Shown here: piece by piece, positions 41,525 through 51,417 of the stretch
Position numbering within the stretch: the stretch's first letter is position 1
Layout: each line of letters starts with the position of its first letter
Source: Arthrobacter sp. efr-133-R2A-120
GTDB taxonomy: Bacteria > Actinomycetota > Actinomycetes > Actinomycetales > Micrococcaceae
Length of the DNA stretch: 64,000 nt
Assembly (NCBI RefSeq): GCF_030209835.1
Contig: NZ_JARVRF010000022.1
Span: 1 to 64,000 of the forward strand
Reading direction: 5' to 3'
Made by a program: the position numbers and the translations under genes
The notes under the pieces: generated by a model
Database searches by the model: none
Told to the model about the DNA's origin: nothing
What the model saw: only the letters and a program-made list of their open reading frames with translations

Positions 41525-43141
41525 TCAGTTGCTCTTGGGGGAACGGGTGGTGGGGTCCTGCGGGAGGTGCAGCACGGCAGGAAGGCCGGAGTCGACGGCG
41601 CGGCGGAACGCGGCGGCGAAGTCCTCCGCCCTGTCCACGCGCTCGCCGTAGCCGCCGTAGGAGCGGGCCAGGGCCGCGAAGTCCGGGTTGGTCATGTGCG
41701 TGCCGGATGGGCGGCCCGGGTAGTGGGCTTCCTGGTGCTCGCGGATAGTGGCGAAGATGCCGTTGTCCACTACCAGCACAATGAACCGTGCTCCGTGACC
41801 CATGGCCGTCGCGATTTCCTGGCCATTCATCATGAAGCAGCCATCGCCGGCCACCGATATGACCTGGCGGCCCGGGTAGGCCAGCGAAGCGGCAACGGCG
41901 GCCGGGATTCCCATGCCCATGGCTCCGTTGCGCGGAGCGGCCAGGGAGTTGGCGCTGTCGTGCTTCAGGTAGCGGGCTGGCCACAGGGCGTGGTTGCCCG
42001 CGCCGAAGGTAAGGACGGCGTCGTCGTCCATCTCTTGCTTGAGGATCTCCATGACGACGCCGAGATCCACTGCCGTGCCTCCGTCGGGCTGGGCCGCGGA
42101 GAACTTGAGGTAATTTGCCCGGGCGTCCCGGAACCAGCCGGCGGCGGGCCGCACGGCAGAGTCAGTGTCCGCGATGGCCAGCGAAAACGCCGAAACGTCA
42201 GCAGTGAGGTGCTGGTCCACTCGGCCGAAGTGGCCCAGCAGGTCCGGGTCCGGGATGACTACCACGGTGGTGGCCTTGAGGCCTCGGGTATAACCGTCGG
42301 AGAGGACGTCGCCGCGGACGCAACCGAGGAAAACGAGCAGGTCGGCGTCGTCCAGGAGGGCCGCGGTGACGTCGCTGCGGCCGTAGCCGAGGAAGCCGGC
42401 GTAGGACTCGCTGCTGTGCGGGACGGCGTCGTAGGCGCGGAAATCGGCCACGACCGGGACGTTGTGGCGTGCCGCCCAGGCGGCCAGGGCGTCCCCGGAT
42501 TCTTTCGTCCAACCTTCGCCACCCACCACGATGAGCGGTTTGTTGGCCGCGGCGAGCCGCGTTTCCAACTCGGCCAAGGCCGCGGCTGAGGGACCGGGAC
42601 GGGAGACCTTGCGCGGCTCCACGGTGTCTTCATCAATGGTGTGCACCAGCACATCTTCGGGCAGCCCGATGACCACAGGACCTGGGCGTCCGCTGAGGGA
42701 CGTGAAGATTGCGTCGTCCACCACGCGGGCGGCGGAAGCGGCGTCGTCGAGCGTGACGACTTTCTTTGCGGTGCTGCCGAACCAGGCGTTGATGTCGAAT
42801 TCCTGGAAGGATTCCCGGCCGCGATCCGCCACGGGGATGAGGCCCACGAACAAAATCATGGGTGTCGCGTCCTGGTATGCCGTATGGATAGCGATGAACG
42901 CGTTGGCGGCACCGGGGCCGCGCGTCACCATGGCGACGCCGGGGAGTTCCGTGAGGCGGCCCTCGGCCAGCGCCATGAAACCTGCTCCGCCTTCGTGGCG
43001 GGTCACGATGGTCTCGATCGAGGAGTCGTGGAGTCCGTCCAGGACGTCCAGGTAGCTCTCGCCGGGGACGCCGTAGACCCGTTTGATGCCTGCGCGTTCA
43101 AGCTGCTCGACGATGAGGTGGCCTGCTGTAGTGGTGCTCAA
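41525..43141 (-). CDS. Thiamine-diphosphate enzyme of the acetolactate synthase-like group
   Basis: A 538-residue enzyme. GVPGESYLDVLDGLHDSSIETIVTRHEGGAGFMALAEGRLT includes the activating Glu near residue 50. The cofactor motif SVAGDGCFMMNGQEIATAMGHG is followed by VVDNGIFATIREH. It fits the acetolactate synthase/oxalyl-CoA decarboxylase/2-oxo acid decarboxylase superfamily; the substrate is unclear. Translation starts at TTG 43141, overlapping the transporter stop as TTGA. The longer open frame upstream runs antisense to the transporter and is not used. Its role beside an aldehyde dehydrogenase may be decarboxylation of a 2-oxo acid to that aldehyde. Confidence 0.82.
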   Translation of the reverse strand: MSTTTAGHLIVEQLERAGIKRVYGVPGESYLDVLDGLHDSSIETIVTRHEGGAGFMALAEGRLTELPGVAMVTRGPGAANAFIAIHTAYQDATPMILFVGLIPVADRGRESFQEFDINAWFGSTAKKVVTLDDAASAARVVDDAIFTSLSGRPGPVVIGLPEDVLVHTIDEDTVEPRKVSRPGPSAAALAELETRLAAANKPLIVVGGEGWTKESGDALAAWAARHNVPVVADFRAYDAVPHSSESYAGFLGYGRSDVTAALLDDADLLVFLGCVRGDVLSDGYTRGLKATTVVVIPDPDLLGHFGRVDQHLTADVSAFSLAIADTDSAVRPAAGWFRDARANYLKFSAAQPDGGTAVDLGVVMEILKQEMDDDAVLTFGAGNHALWPARYLKHDSANSLAAPRNGAMGMGIPAAVAASLAYPGRQVISVAGDGCFMMNGQEIATAMGHGARFIVLVVDNGIFATIREHQEAHYPGRPSGTHMTNPDFAALARSYGGYGERVDRAEDFAAAFRRAVDSGLPAVLHLPQDPTTRSPKSN

Positions 43142-44475
43142 TGCTTCATTCCTTCTTCTTTGATGCTCAGGCCGGGCAGGAAGATGCCGGACAGAGCGGT
43201 CAGTACGGAAACAATCAGGAGAATGATGGCGCCGGGCCAATATGAGTTGCCGTTGGCAGCCACCAGCGCTGTGGCGATCAGGGGCACGAAGCCGGAGATG
43301 ACGCCCGCGGTATTGGAAGTGATGGCGACGCCCGTGTAGCGGACCTTGGTGGCGAACAGTGCCGTCAGCGCCGTGCCCGAGACGGCGTACGGGATGGACA
43401 GGACGGCGACGCCGATCATCATGCCGACGACCACCAGGACGGAGTTGCGGCTGTCGATGGCCAGGAAAACAGGGACCGCAATGATGGCCGAGGCCACACC
43501 GCCCCACAAGATGACTTTGCTGGCACCGAATTTTTCGCCCATCCTGCCAGCCCAGACCAGGGCTCCGATTTCGAGTGCGGCAGCGAGGAGGGTGCCCAGG
43601 AGAAGCAGTTCGGACGGCAGCTTCAGGACCTTGGTGCCGTAGAAGACCACAAAGCTCGTGATGAGGTAGAAGCCGCCGATGCCGAGCAGTGCCGAGCACA
43701 TGCCCACTAGGATCTGGCGCCAACTGTTCTTCAGCACGCCACGGATGGGGGCGTGCTCGGTCTCGCCGGATTCCATGAGGGCTTCGAATTCGGGCGACTC
43801 GCTGAGCCTGCTGCGGATCCACATGGAGATGGCCAGGAGAGGGATGGCTGCGATGAACGGAATGCGCCAAGCCCACGCGTCGAAATTGTTCTGACCCACG
43901 AGGAAGAGCATGCCGAAGAAGCCTCCGGAGGACAGGATGGTGCCGGTCGGTGAACCGATCTGCGGCAGCGCCGCATAGCGGGCACGCTTGGCAACCGGGG
44001 CGTTTTCGACGGCGATGATCACCGCGCCGCTCCATTCGCCACCGACGGCGAGGCCCTGCACGATCCGCAGGGCCACCAGCAGGATAGGCGCGGCCAGGCC
44101 GATAGTCATGTAGTTCGGCAGCAAGCCGATCATGCCGGTGACGACGCCTATTCCGACGATGGTGACCATGAGGATCTTCTTGCGGCCCGCTTTGTCCCCG
44201 AGGGCGCCGAAGATGAACCCACCGATGGGACGGGCTACGAACCCGACGGCGAGCGTGGCGAAGGAGCCCATCGCCGCCACGAACGGATCCTGCGAGACGA
44301 AGAACTGGGCGTTGAACACCAGGGCGGCCGCGGTGGTGAAGAGGAAGAAGTCGTACCACTCCAACGCTGTGCCTACGAGGGCGGCGAGGGCGACCTTCCT
44401 GGTAACCCTCTCATCGACTGTGCGGGGCATCCCGGGAGTCAGATCCGCGGGGGCGCTGCCTGCGCTGCTGGCCAT
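43138..44475 (-). CDS. MFS transporter of the metabolite:H+ symporter (MHS) type
   Basis: A 445-residue twelve-helix transporter. The MHS start (LAALVGTALEWYDFFLFTTAAALVF), the loop GFVARPIGGFIFGALGDKAGRKKIL, and RIVQGLAVGGEWSGAVIIAVENAP are characteristic. The family imports organic acids, betaines and similar solutes with protons. It heads the leftward five-gene operon to 37108 and probably brings in its substrate. GGAGTAATC precedes ATG 44475. A second MHS transporter lies at 45998. Confidence 0.87.
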   Translation of the reverse strand: MASSAGSAPADLTPGMPRTVDERVTRKVALAALVGTALEWYDFFLFTTAAALVFNAQFFVSQDPFVAAMGSFATLAVGFVARPIGGFIFGALGDKAGRKKILMVTIVGIGVVTGMIGLLPNYMTIGLAAPILLVALRIVQGLAVGGEWSGAVIIAVENAPVAKRARYAALPQIGSPTGTILSSGGFFGMLFLVGQNNFDAWAWRIPFIAAIPLLAISMWIRSRLSESPEFEALMESGETEHAPIRGVLKNSWRQILVGMCSALLGIGGFYLITSFVVFYGTKVLKLPSELLLLGTLLAAALEIGALVWAGRMGEKFGASKVILWGGVASAIIAVPVFLAIDSRNSVLVVVGMMIGVAVLSIPYAVSGTALTALFATKVRYTGVAITSNTAGVISGFVPLIATALVAANGNSYWPGAIILLIVSVLTALSGIFLPGLSIKEEGMKH

Positions 44476-44517
44476 GATTACTCCAAAAGATTCGAACTAT
44501 GCCGTGAAAACCGGGGA

Positions 44518-44549
44518 ACTGCCGGTTGTGATTGGTCTCACTCGGCAGT
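44518..44549. promoter_or_regulatory. Inverted repeat in the transporter / PucR divergent promoter
   Basis: ACTGCCG (44518-44524) and CGGCAGT (44543-44549) are perfect inverted arms 18 bases apart, in the 152-bp gap between the MHS operon and the PucR-type regulator. A regulator site is inferred from place and symmetry only. Confidence 0.35.
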
Positions 44550-44627
44550 GACTACTCCCATAGTGCCAGTAGATCCGCCCAAAAAGACTAGCTCTGTGCC
44601 ACGGAATATTGGCCATAGAATGTGTAA

Positions 44628-45845
44628 ATGCACAATGTAGAGAATGCCGGCGACGCCGCGCGATGGGGTGAGCTCGTGGAAGGGCTGCACGGGCGGCTGG
44701 AGGAACTCGTCGAGCTCTTCGTGACGCGCGTCCAGGAGATCCCCGAATATGCCGACAATAGGGTGAGCCTCCCGGAACTGCGGAACACGGCACGTGAAAC
44801 TTTCCGGCGCCTCATAGACGGACTGCGGGACGAGAGGTTCCGCCATTCGAACTCCCACGGCAGCCAGGATTCACTGGCGCGCTTCTCTTCGGAACTGGGC
44901 GCCAAACGGGCCCGTGCCGGAATTTCGCCCGAGGCCCTGATTTCAGCCGTGCGCCTCGATTTCAGCATTCTGTGGGCAGATCTCCTGCAAATCTCCGACA
45001 CGGAGGACGCAGTGCTCCTGACATCCCATGTAGACCAGGTGTGGCGCGTGGTCGATGAGTTTGCCACCCAAACCCACTCGAGCTATTCGAGCGAACGGGT
45101 CCGCATGGCCCAGGAGGAATCGAACATCCGCCGGGAGTTCATCGCCCGGTTGTTCAGCAAGTCCGAGCTATCGGCAGACACCATCAGCCAGGCCGCGGCA
45201 GCCCTGGTCACGGACCCGGAAGCAAGGTTCTCCATCGTCGCCGCGAGTGGGGACGCGGCTTCCAAACTACGGACTATTGCCACCCAAGGGGGCTGGCTCC
45301 AACCGTCCCAACGCCTCTACGTCCACGAATTCGGCGGCAGCACCTACGTGTTCTGGGCGTTGCCCCGGGCCTACGGCGGAGGATCCAGCGGCACCCCGCG
45401 GCAAGACGAAGGAACTGCCTACGTTCCCGCTCCCATCACCGGAATACCTTGCGGTTATGTCGAGGGATTTTCCGGCCTGCGCGCCCTGCCCTCCGCAGCA
45501 CGGACAGCAGAGCGCCTCGCCCTGCTGCTCCAGCCCGCGGACCGAGGCCCATTGACGGCCGCAGCTGCGTGGGCCCGGCTCGCAAAGCAGCAACTCCAGG
45601 ATGCGGGCCTGGACCTCTGGGCCGATCTTGAGTCCGCCCTCTCGAAATGCCGCGACGGCGAGCGCGAGCGGCTGACCGAGACCGTGCGCCATTTCCTGCA
45701 CACGGGCAACATCACCACCACGGCGCAGGAACTGTTTTGCCACCGGAACACCATCCTCAATCGACTCAACCGTTTCCAGGAGCTCACTGGCATCGATCTG
45801 GCCGTGCCGGCGCAAGCGGCCCGGCTAGTGGTGGCCTGGGCCTGA
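44628..45845 (+). CDS. PucR/CdaR-type transcriptional regulator 1
   Basis: A 405-residue regulator. The C-terminal helix-turn-helix (VRHFLHTGNITTTAQELFCHRNTILNRLNRFQELTGIDL) is the HTH_30 domain of PucR/CdaR proteins. The N-terminal part (LEELVELFVTRVQEIPEYADNRVSLPELRN, then ELGAKRARAGISPEALISAVRLDFSILW) matches the second regulator at 48561, so the two are paralogous. It is divergent from the MHS-TPP-ALDH operon and upstream of another MHS gene, and likely controls both. The ribosome site before ATG 44628 is weak. Confidence 0.85.
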   Translation: MHNVENAGDAARWGELVEGLHGRLEELVELFVTRVQEIPEYADNRVSLPELRNTARETFRRLIDGLRDERFRHSNSHGSQDSLARFSSELGAKRARAGISPEALISAVRLDFSILWADLLQISDTEDAVLLTSHVDQVWRVVDEFATQTHSSYSSERVRMAQEESNIRREFIARLFSKSELSADTISQAAAALVTDPEARFSIVAASGDAASKLRTIATQGGWLQPSQRLYVHEFGGSTYVFWALPRAYGGGSSGTPRQDEGTAYVPAPITGIPCGYVEGFSGLRALPSAARTAERLALLLQPADRGPLTAAAAWARLAKQQLQDAGLDLWADLESALSKCRDGERERLTETVRHFLHTGNITTTAQELFCHRNTILNRLNRFQELTGIDLAVPAQAARLVVAWA

Positions 45846-45871
45846 GGTCTATCACAAAGGAAAGCTACCGT

Positions 45872-45883
45872 TGTGTGAACACA
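45872..45883. promoter_or_regulatory. Short palindrome before the second MHS transporter
   Basis: TGTGT (45872-45876) and ACACA (45879-45883) are inverted arms around GA in the 152-bp gap after the regulator gene. It is a small candidate operator and gives no specific assignment. Confidence 0.25.
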
Positions 45884-45997
45884 CATTTTCTGTCGTTTTT
45901 TGCTGGAAATTCAGCCATTGAAGTGTGGTACGCAACACAGGATAGTTATCTGCATCCTCACCCGGGCACTCGCCCCCACACTCATCTGGAGCTTCTC

Positions 45998-47356
45998 ATG
46001 GCCCAAACGGTAGATACCGCCTCCGTGTCCGCAGCCAGGCTTGACCTGGCCAAGATGCGCAAAATCGCCCTCGCCAGCGTCATCGGCACCACAGTCGAGT
46101 GGTACGACCTGTTCGTGTTCGGAACAGCGTCCGCCTTGGTCTTCAACAAAATCTTCTTCCCCAGCTTCGACCCGATCGTCGGCACCATGCTGGCCTTCGG
46201 CACCTTCGCCTCGGCCTACATTGCCCGCATGGTGGGCGCCATCATCTTCGGCCACTTCGGTGACCGGCTCGGCCGCAAATCCATGCTCCTGATCTCCCTT
46301 CTCACCATGGGAGCGGCAACTTTCGCCATCGGCTTGCTGCCTGACTACAACACCATCGGCATCACGGCGCCGCTGTTGCTGCTTCTGCTGCGCGTCATCC
46401 AAGGTCTGGCGTTGGGCGGCGAATGGGGCGGCGCGGTACTCATGACCGTTGAGCATGCTCCTTCCGCCCGCCGCGGCTTCTACGGTTCCCTCGTTCAGGT
46501 AGGCGTTCCCGCAGGCACCTTGATCGCCAACGTCGCGTTCCTGGTCGTCGCTTCCACCGTCAGCTCGGACGCACTGCTCAGCTGGGGTTGGCGCATCCCG
46601 TTCCTGGCCTCCTGCCTGCTGGTGGCTGTCGGCATCTACATCCGCCTCCACATCGAGGAAACCCCGTCATTCCAGGCCGTCAAGACCGCCGGCGCCAAGG
46701 CGAAAATGCCCTTTGCCGCCCTCATGGCCAAGTACTGGAAGCAAGTTGTCCTCGGCGGCATCGCCACCCTCTCTACCGGGAGCACCTTCACCCTGCTGGT
46801 TGCCTCCGGCGTTTCCTACGGCAAGAAGGACCTCGGCCACTCGGAGAGCCTCATGCTCTGGGTTGTCCTGGCTTCCTGCGCACTGTGCTTTGTGCTCATC
46901 CCCTTCTTCGGGAAGCTCTCGGACAAATACGGCCGCAAGCCGATCATCTACGCCGGAGTGGCCGCTGAGGCGCTGTTCGCATTCCCGATGTTCTGGCTCA
47001 TGGACACCAAGTCCGTACCCCTGTTGTTCGTCGCCTACCTCGGAATGATGACAGCCTTCGCAGCCAACTACGGTCCCATCGCCACGTTCCTGGCCGAACT
47101 CTTCGGTTCCAAGGTCCGCTACTCGGGATTGTCCGTGGCCTACATGCTCTCCGGCCTCCTCGGCAGCGCCGCTACCCCGTTCATCACCACCTGGCTCCTT
47201 GGCCTGACGCACCAGAGCTCATCCATTGCCTGGTACATCACAGCCGCGGCGCTGATCTCCTTGGCGGCACTGTTCGTCCTGACGGAAACCCGCCACGGCA
47301 ACATCGACGCCGTCGACGTCGCCCCGGTGGATGCAGCGGACGCGGCCGCGAAGTGA
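45998..47356 (+). CDS. MFS transporter, MHS type, second copy
   Basis: A 452-residue twelve-helix transporter with IALASVIGTTVEWYDLFVFGTASALVF, ARMVGAIIFGHFGDRLGRKSML, and RVIQGLALGGEWGGAVLMTVEHAP. It is clearly of the same family as the gene at 43138 but not a recent copy. It starts a rightward unit with RidA and RraA-like genes whose stop-start pairs overlap (GTGA, then ATGA). ATG 45998 has TGGAG 7 bases upstream. It is probably an importer for an amino or organic acid. Confidence 0.87.
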   Translation: MAQTVDTASVSAARLDLAKMRKIALASVIGTTVEWYDLFVFGTASALVFNKIFFPSFDPIVGTMLAFGTFASAYIARMVGAIIFGHFGDRLGRKSMLLISLLTMGAATFAIGLLPDYNTIGITAPLLLLLLRVIQGLALGGEWGGAVLMTVEHAPSARRGFYGSLVQVGVPAGTLIANVAFLVVASTVSSDALLSWGWRIPFLASCLLVAVGIYIRLHIEETPSFQAVKTAGAKAKMPFAALMAKYWKQVVLGGIATLSTGSTFTLLVASGVSYGKKDLGHSESLMLWVVLASCALCFVLIPFFGKLSDKYGRKPIIYAGVAAEALFAFPMFWLMDTKSVPLLFVAYLGMMTAFAANYGPIATFLAELFGSKVRYSGLSVAYMLSGLLGSAATPFITTWLLGLTHQSSSIAWYITAAALISLAALFVLTETRHGNIDAVDVAPVDAADAAAK

Positions 47357-47760
47357 GCGATTCCCCAGCGACGAACCTGGCCACCATCACGCGGCTCGGC
47401 GAGGTCCCCGGCCAGGCAGCCGCCGTCGGACCTTTCTCCCACGCGGTCATGGCCAACGGTTTCGTGTTCACCTCCGGCCAGATCCCGGCTGCCATCACCG
47501 GTTTGGACGACCAACCGGAGACCTTCGAAGGACAAGTCCGGCAGGCGATCGAAAACCTGCGTGCGGTACTGGAGGCAGCAGGTTCCAGCCTGGCGCACGT
47601 GGTCAAGGTCAACACATACTTGACCAGCCAGGACCAACTCGAGGAGTACAACCGCGTCTACACGGAGTACTTCGGCTCCGCGAAGCCCGCGCGCACTTCC
47701 GTCTGTGTGAGCCTCTGGAGAGTATCCCTTGAGATTGAATGCGTGGCGGTGCTCGCATGA
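47353..47760 (+). CDS. RidA-family reactive intermediate deaminase
   Basis: A 135-residue protein with the RidA core GPFSHAVMANGFVFTSGQIPAAI, VVKVNTYLTSQDQLEEYNRVYTEYF, and the PARTSVCV motif carrying the Arg needed for enamine/imine hydrolysis. The Arg is present here, unlike in the RidA-like protein at 11035. It would clear 2-aminoacrylate-like imines or act in the local pathway. It starts with GTG overlapping the transporter stop, and its own stop overlaps the next ATG, so translation is coupled on both sides. Confidence 0.87.
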   Translation: MSDSPATNLATITRLGEVPGQAAAVGPFSHAVMANGFVFTSGQIPAAITGLDDQPETFEGQVRQAIENLRAVLEAAGSSLAHVVKVNTYLTSQDQLEEYNRVYTEYFGSAKPARTSVCVSLWRVSLEIECVAVLA

Positions 47761-48395
47761 GCCAGGCATCTACGGCGGAGCTTCGGTCCTCGGCAGGCCT
47801 GTTGGCCCGGCTTGCCGAGGTCAGCTACCCCACTATCGGACACTTTCTTGAGGACGGATTTGTTGATCCGGCAATCCAGTCTCTGCTCGACGGCGTAAAG
47901 GTGGCCGGGCCTGCGGTGACAGTCCGAATCGTTGACAACGATGCGATCGCCATGAACCGTGCACTCCTAGAGCTGTACCCCGGAGCCGTGCTGGTGATCG
48001 ACATGGATGGCGACCACCGTCACGCCCCCGTCGGCGCAGTGACGGCAGCAGCTGCCAAGGCCCGTGGCGCGGCCGGCATAGTTGTAGACGGCCGAGCCAC
48101 GGATCTGTTGGAGTTGCGGAGCACCGGACTGCCGGTCTTCGCCCGCGGGACCTCGTGCCTCACCACCAAGCGGCTGCACGGCAAGGAATCATCGGTCAAC
48201 GTTCCCGTGTTGTTCGGCGGAGTCGAGGTTCATCCCGGAGACTGGGTGCTGGGTGACGATAATGGCGTGATCGTGCTGACCCAGGAGGAGGCGACAGCAG
48301 TCTTGGAGCGGGCACTGGCCTCGGACGCGGCCGAGCCGGAACTGCTGGCACGAATCGCCGCGGGTGAACCGCTCGAAACGCTGCTCGTGCACTGA
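47757..48395 (+). CDS. RraA-like protein / HMG-aldolase family
   Basis: A 212-residue protein of the RraA fold. VAGPAVTVRIVDNDAIAMNRALLELYPGAVLVIDMDGDHRHAPVGAV and GIVVDGRATDLLELRSTGLPVFARG contain the conserved GD..D and the DG..RD/T-type region of 4-hydroxy-4-methyl-2-oxoglutarate aldolases and oxaloacetate decarboxylases. A metal-dependent lyase or decarboxylase step on an oxo acid is likely; the actual substrate is unknown. ATG 47757 overlaps the RidA stop as ATGA. Confidence 0.8.
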   Translation: MSQASTAELRSSAGLLARLAEVSYPTIGHFLEDGFVDPAIQSLLDGVKVAGPAVTVRIVDNDAIAMNRALLELYPGAVLVIDMDGDHRHAPVGAVTAAAAKARGAAGIVVDGRATDLLELRSTGLPVFARGTSCLTTKRLHGKESSVNVPVLFGGVEVHPGDWVLGDDNGVIVLTQEEATAVLERALASDAAEPELLARIAAGEPLETLLVH

Positions 48396-48465
48396 ATCGC
48401 CTGACCGCCACACGCCGCCTTGCGACGCGCTGCTGCAGCACGCTCGACTTGTCCAGAGACGGAGG

Positions 48466-48497
48466 CTCAAAGCCACCCAGGAGTGTGTGGCTTTGAG
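48466..48497. terminator. Bidirectional hairpin between RraA and PucR 2 genes
   Basis: CTCAAAGCCAC (48466-48476) pairs perfectly with GTGGCTTTGAG (48487-48497) around a 10-base loop, and outer GAGACG/CGTCTC bases can extend the stem. It lies between convergent genes. Confidence 0.6.
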
Positions 48498-48560
48498 TCG
48501 TCTCCACGCCGCGGCCTTCGTGATGCCAGCACGGGAATAGCGACTCCGGAACCTGCGACC

Positions 48561-49709
48561 CTATCCCCCAACGGCAAGCAGCGCCAACGCACTGTCCCGT
48601 GGCTTTTGAAGGTCCAGGCCTGTGTAACCTTCAAATGCCGCCAGCCTGTTGACAACGGTGTTCCGGTGGCAGGCGAGCCTGTCTGCCACGGCTACGAGGC
48701 TGCCGAGCTCCAGGAACGCTCGAACCGCTTCCAGGAGGCGTTCCCGCTCCGGGTCGCTACATCGACCAAGCGCCGAAAAGACCAGGGTTTCAGGGTTACA
48801 GCCCACTTGCGAGAGTCGGTGTGCTGTGATGGACAGCCAACGGTCCCTGAGCGTGAAGACTCCCTTGCTGCCCATGGGCAGGTCTTTCATGATTTCCCGG
48901 GCGGCGCTGACTGCTGTGCGCACTCCTGTTATCCCGTTGGCGTGCGGTGCCACAGCGACGGCCACATCGTCGAACAGCGCGGCCTCCTGATAACTCAGCT
49001 TTTCGTTGGACTCCACCGTTCGGGGCCGGATGACAAGAGTGTGGTGCCCTTGGTCATAGGTCAGCACAGGAAAGTCCCGCGGCGGACGCGCCCGGACCCG
49101 CCTCCTGATCAGCAGGCCGTCGTTCCGGTCGATGGCCGCTACAAGAAGCATCGCGTGAGGGTTGATGCGGAGGGCACCGGCTATGCGTGACAACTCAGTT
49201 GGGGACGGCTCGGCCGGCGCCAACAGTTGGGTCAGATACTGCTGTTGAAGATCGGCATCGGCGCCCTCAATTTCCTCCAACTCCCTCAAATACCGCTCTT
49301 GGACGCTGGACGCGAAGCGGTCGACAGTCGCCCACACGACTTCCGCCTTCCTTACCAACAACACAGGGTCTGCGCGCAGCTCCGGTGCGGACAAAGCATC
49401 CCAGAGCACCGAGAAATCGAGGCGAATCGCCCGGACCAGGCTGTCCAGCGGAACGCCCTGACGTGCCCTCCGGGCGCCAAGTTCGGAGGCAAAGACCGAA
49501 AGTGCGCCAATATCCTCGGCAGGGCCGCCGAGAGCCGAGAGCATGGCAGAGAAGGAGCTGAAACTGCTGCGACGCAGGTCTTCAAGTGTGAGGCCGGAAT
49601 CGGCGTAGGCGGGATCGGGAAGAATCCGGGTCAGGAAATTCTCGACGAGGCCAGGAAGCTGCCTGCCCACGGCATCGACCAAAGTCAGCCACTGCTCATC
49701 GTCCGTCAT
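48561..49709 (-). CDS. PucR/CdaR-type transcriptional regulator 2
   Basis: A 382-residue regulator. The C-terminal HTH_30 domain reads [39 protein letters not shown]. The N-terminal region ([30 protein letters not shown], then [31 protein letters not shown]) aligns with the regulator at 44628. It is divergent from the amino-acid permease-M20-DavA-DavB operon and faces an ATGTACG palindrome, so it most likely regulates that unit in response to the imported amino acid or product. GGAGGGG precedes ATG 49709. Confidence 0.87.
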   Translation of the reverse strand: MTDDEQWLTLVDAVGRQLPGLVENFLTRILPDPAYADSGLTLEDLRRSSFSSFSAMLSALGGPAEDIGALSVFASELGARRARQGVPLDSLVRAIRLDFSVLWDALSAPELRADPVLLVRKAEVVWATVDRFASSVQERYLRELEEIEGADADLQQQYLTQLLAPAEPSPTELSRIAGALRINPHAMLLVAAIDRNDGLLIRRRVRARPPRDFPVLTYDQGHHTLVIRPRTVESNEKLSYQEAALFDDVAVAVAPHANGITGVRTAVSAAREIMKDLPMGSKGVFTLRDRWLSITAHRLSQVGCNPETLVFSALGRCSDPERERLLEAVRAFLELGSLVAVADRLACHRNTVVNRLAAFEGYTGLDLQKPRDSALALLAVGG

Positions 49710-49764
49710 GTCGCCCCTCCCACAGCATCTCCATACATCCTCGCGGAACCGGACGCCACGGCCC

Positions 49765-49780
49765 ATGTACGTTCGTACAT
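49765..49780. promoter_or_regulatory. Palindrome between PucR 2 and the permease operon
   Basis: ATGTACG (49765-49771) and CGTACAT (49774-49780) are perfect inverted arms around TT, followed by a T-rich stretch. It lies in the 184-bp divergent gap and is the best candidate operator for the PucR 2 regulator. Confidence 0.5.
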
Positions 49781-49893
49781 TTTTTGCATGCTTTTACGTT
49801 CGCCCCTGTCATGGGCAATCATCCATCGCCTTGGGACGATCGAGATCAGCTGCTCCTGTGGCAGCCCAACACTTTCACCGGCCAGGAGTTTCC

Positions 49894-51417
49894 ATGACCA
49901 CCATTGATCCAGTCGAGGAGCGGACAACGGCTGTCCGCCCCGACGAGCAATCCGGCTACAAGAAGGGCCTTTCCAACCGCCAGGTCCAAATGATCGGCAT
50001 CGGCGGCGCCATCGGCACGGGACTCTTCCTCGGCGCCGGCGGACGCCTGGCCTCAGCCGGGCCCGTCCTCCCCGTTGTCTACGCGATCTGCGGAGTGTTC
50101 GCCTTCTTCATCCTCCGCGCCCTCGGCGAGCTGGTCCTGCACCGCCCGTCATCAGGCTCCTTCGTCTCCTACGCTCGGGAGTTCTATGGCGAAAAGGCAG
50201 CGTACATCTCCGGGTGGGTGTACTCACTGTCGTGGGCGCTCACCGCGATCGTGGACATTACCGCCGTCGCCGTTTACCTGAACTACTGGACCGCGTTCAG
50301 CAGCGTCCCGCAATGGATCCTCGCGCTGGCGGCCCTGCTCGTGGTCACCGGCGTCAACCTCATCTCCGTGAAGCTATTCGGCGAACTGGAATTCTGGTTC
50401 GCCATTATCAAGGTTGGCGCGCTCGTGGCGTTCCTCCTGGTGGGCGGCATCTTCCTCGCCGGCAACTTCCCGGTCGCCGGACACCAGCCCGGGCTCTCCC
50501 TGATCACCGACCACGGCGGCCTGCTGCCCAACGGGCTACTCCCCGCGGTCATCATTGTGCAGGGCATTGTGTTCGCTTACGCCGGCATCGACATGATCGG
50601 CGTAGCCGCCGGCGAAACCAAGGACCCTAGGAAGATCATGCCCAAAGCGGTCAACGCGGTCATCTTCCGGATCGCCATCTTTTATGTGGGCTCCACTGCC
50701 CTGCTGGCGATGCTGCTTCCGTATAGCTCCTATAAGGCCGGGGAGTCCCCGTTCGTAACCTTCTTCGCCAGTATCGGCGTGCCCGGTGCGGGCGACGTGA
50801 TGAACTTCGTGGTCCTCACCGCCGCGCTATCCAGCCTCAACGCCGGGCTCTACTCCACCGGGCGGATCTACCGCTCCATGGCCCAGACCGGGACGGCACC
50901 CCAATTCATGAAACGGATGAGCCGCGGCGGGGTGCCCTACGGCGGAATCCTCTTCACCGCTGCCTTCACTCTGCTCGGCGTGGGGCTCAACGCAGTTGTT
51001 CCAAAGATGGCCTTCGAAATCACCATCAACGCCACCGCGCTAGCCATCCTCTGCACTTGGGCAACCATCATTTTGTGCCAACTGAAACTGTACAAACTGT
51101 CCAAAGCGGGACTGATGCCGCGGCCAGCCTTCCGGCTCTTCGGTGCGCCTTGGACCTCCTACCTGACCTTGGCGTTCCTGGCAGCGGTGCTGGTCCTGAT
51201 GCTGTTTGATTTCCCGATCGGCACGTACACGGTGGCCTCCCTGGCAATCATCATCCCGGCCCTTATGGCCGGCTGGTACTCCGTGCGAAGGCGCGTCAAC
51301 GAACTTGCCAGGACCCGGCCGCCGACCAACGCCATCCCGGTAGCGGGGGCCACAGCCCAGCAATCACCGGCCCAGTCTTCCACCACGCGGCTCAACAACG
51401 AGGAGCACACACCATGA
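49894..51417 (+). CDS. Amino acid permease (AAT/GabP-like)
   Basis: A 507-residue permease with about twelve helices. [32 protein letters not shown] is the characteristic start of the amino-acid-transporter family (GabP, AnsP, LysP). [31 protein letters not shown] and [19 protein letters not shown] follow. It likely imports the basic or ureido amino acid that the following genes break down. AGGAG precedes ATG 49894, and its stop overlaps the next ATG as ATGA. Confidence 0.87.
   Translation: MTTIDPVEERTTAVRPDEQSGYKKGLSNRQVQMIGIGGAIGTGLFLGAGGRLASAGPVLPVVYAICGVFAFFILRALGELVLHRPSSGSFVSYAREFYGEKAAYISGWVYSLSWALTAIVDITAVAVYLNYWTAFSSVPQWILALAALLVVTGVNLISVKLFGELEFWFAIIKVGALVAFLLVGGIFLAGNFPVAGHQPGLSLITDHGGLLPNGLLPAVIIVQGIVFAYAGIDMIGVAAGETKDPRKIMPKAVNAVIFRIAIFYVGSTALLAMLLPYSSYKAGESPFVTFFASIGVPGAGDVMNFVVLTAALSSLNAGLYSTGRIYRSMAQTGTAPQFMKRMSRGGVPYGGILFTAAFTLLGVGLNAVVPKMAFEITINATALAILCTWATIILCQLKLYKLSKAGLMPRPAFRLFGAPWTSYLTLAFLAAVLVLMLFDFPIGTYTVASLAIIIPALMAGWYSVRRRVNELARTRPPTNAIPVAGATAQQSPAQSSTTRLNNEEHTP

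Noticed and set aside
40112..42589. An open frame of 825 codons on the plus strand
   Set aside because: It is antisense to the aldehyde dehydrogenase and TPP-enzyme genes, has no domain pattern, and is explained by the GC-rich third codon positions of those genes.
41525..44359. The TPP-enzyme frame extended to 944 codons
   Set aside because: The extra about 400 residues are antisense-type or out-of-frame reading of the MHS transporter gene. The family start and the TTGA overlap place the real start at 43141.
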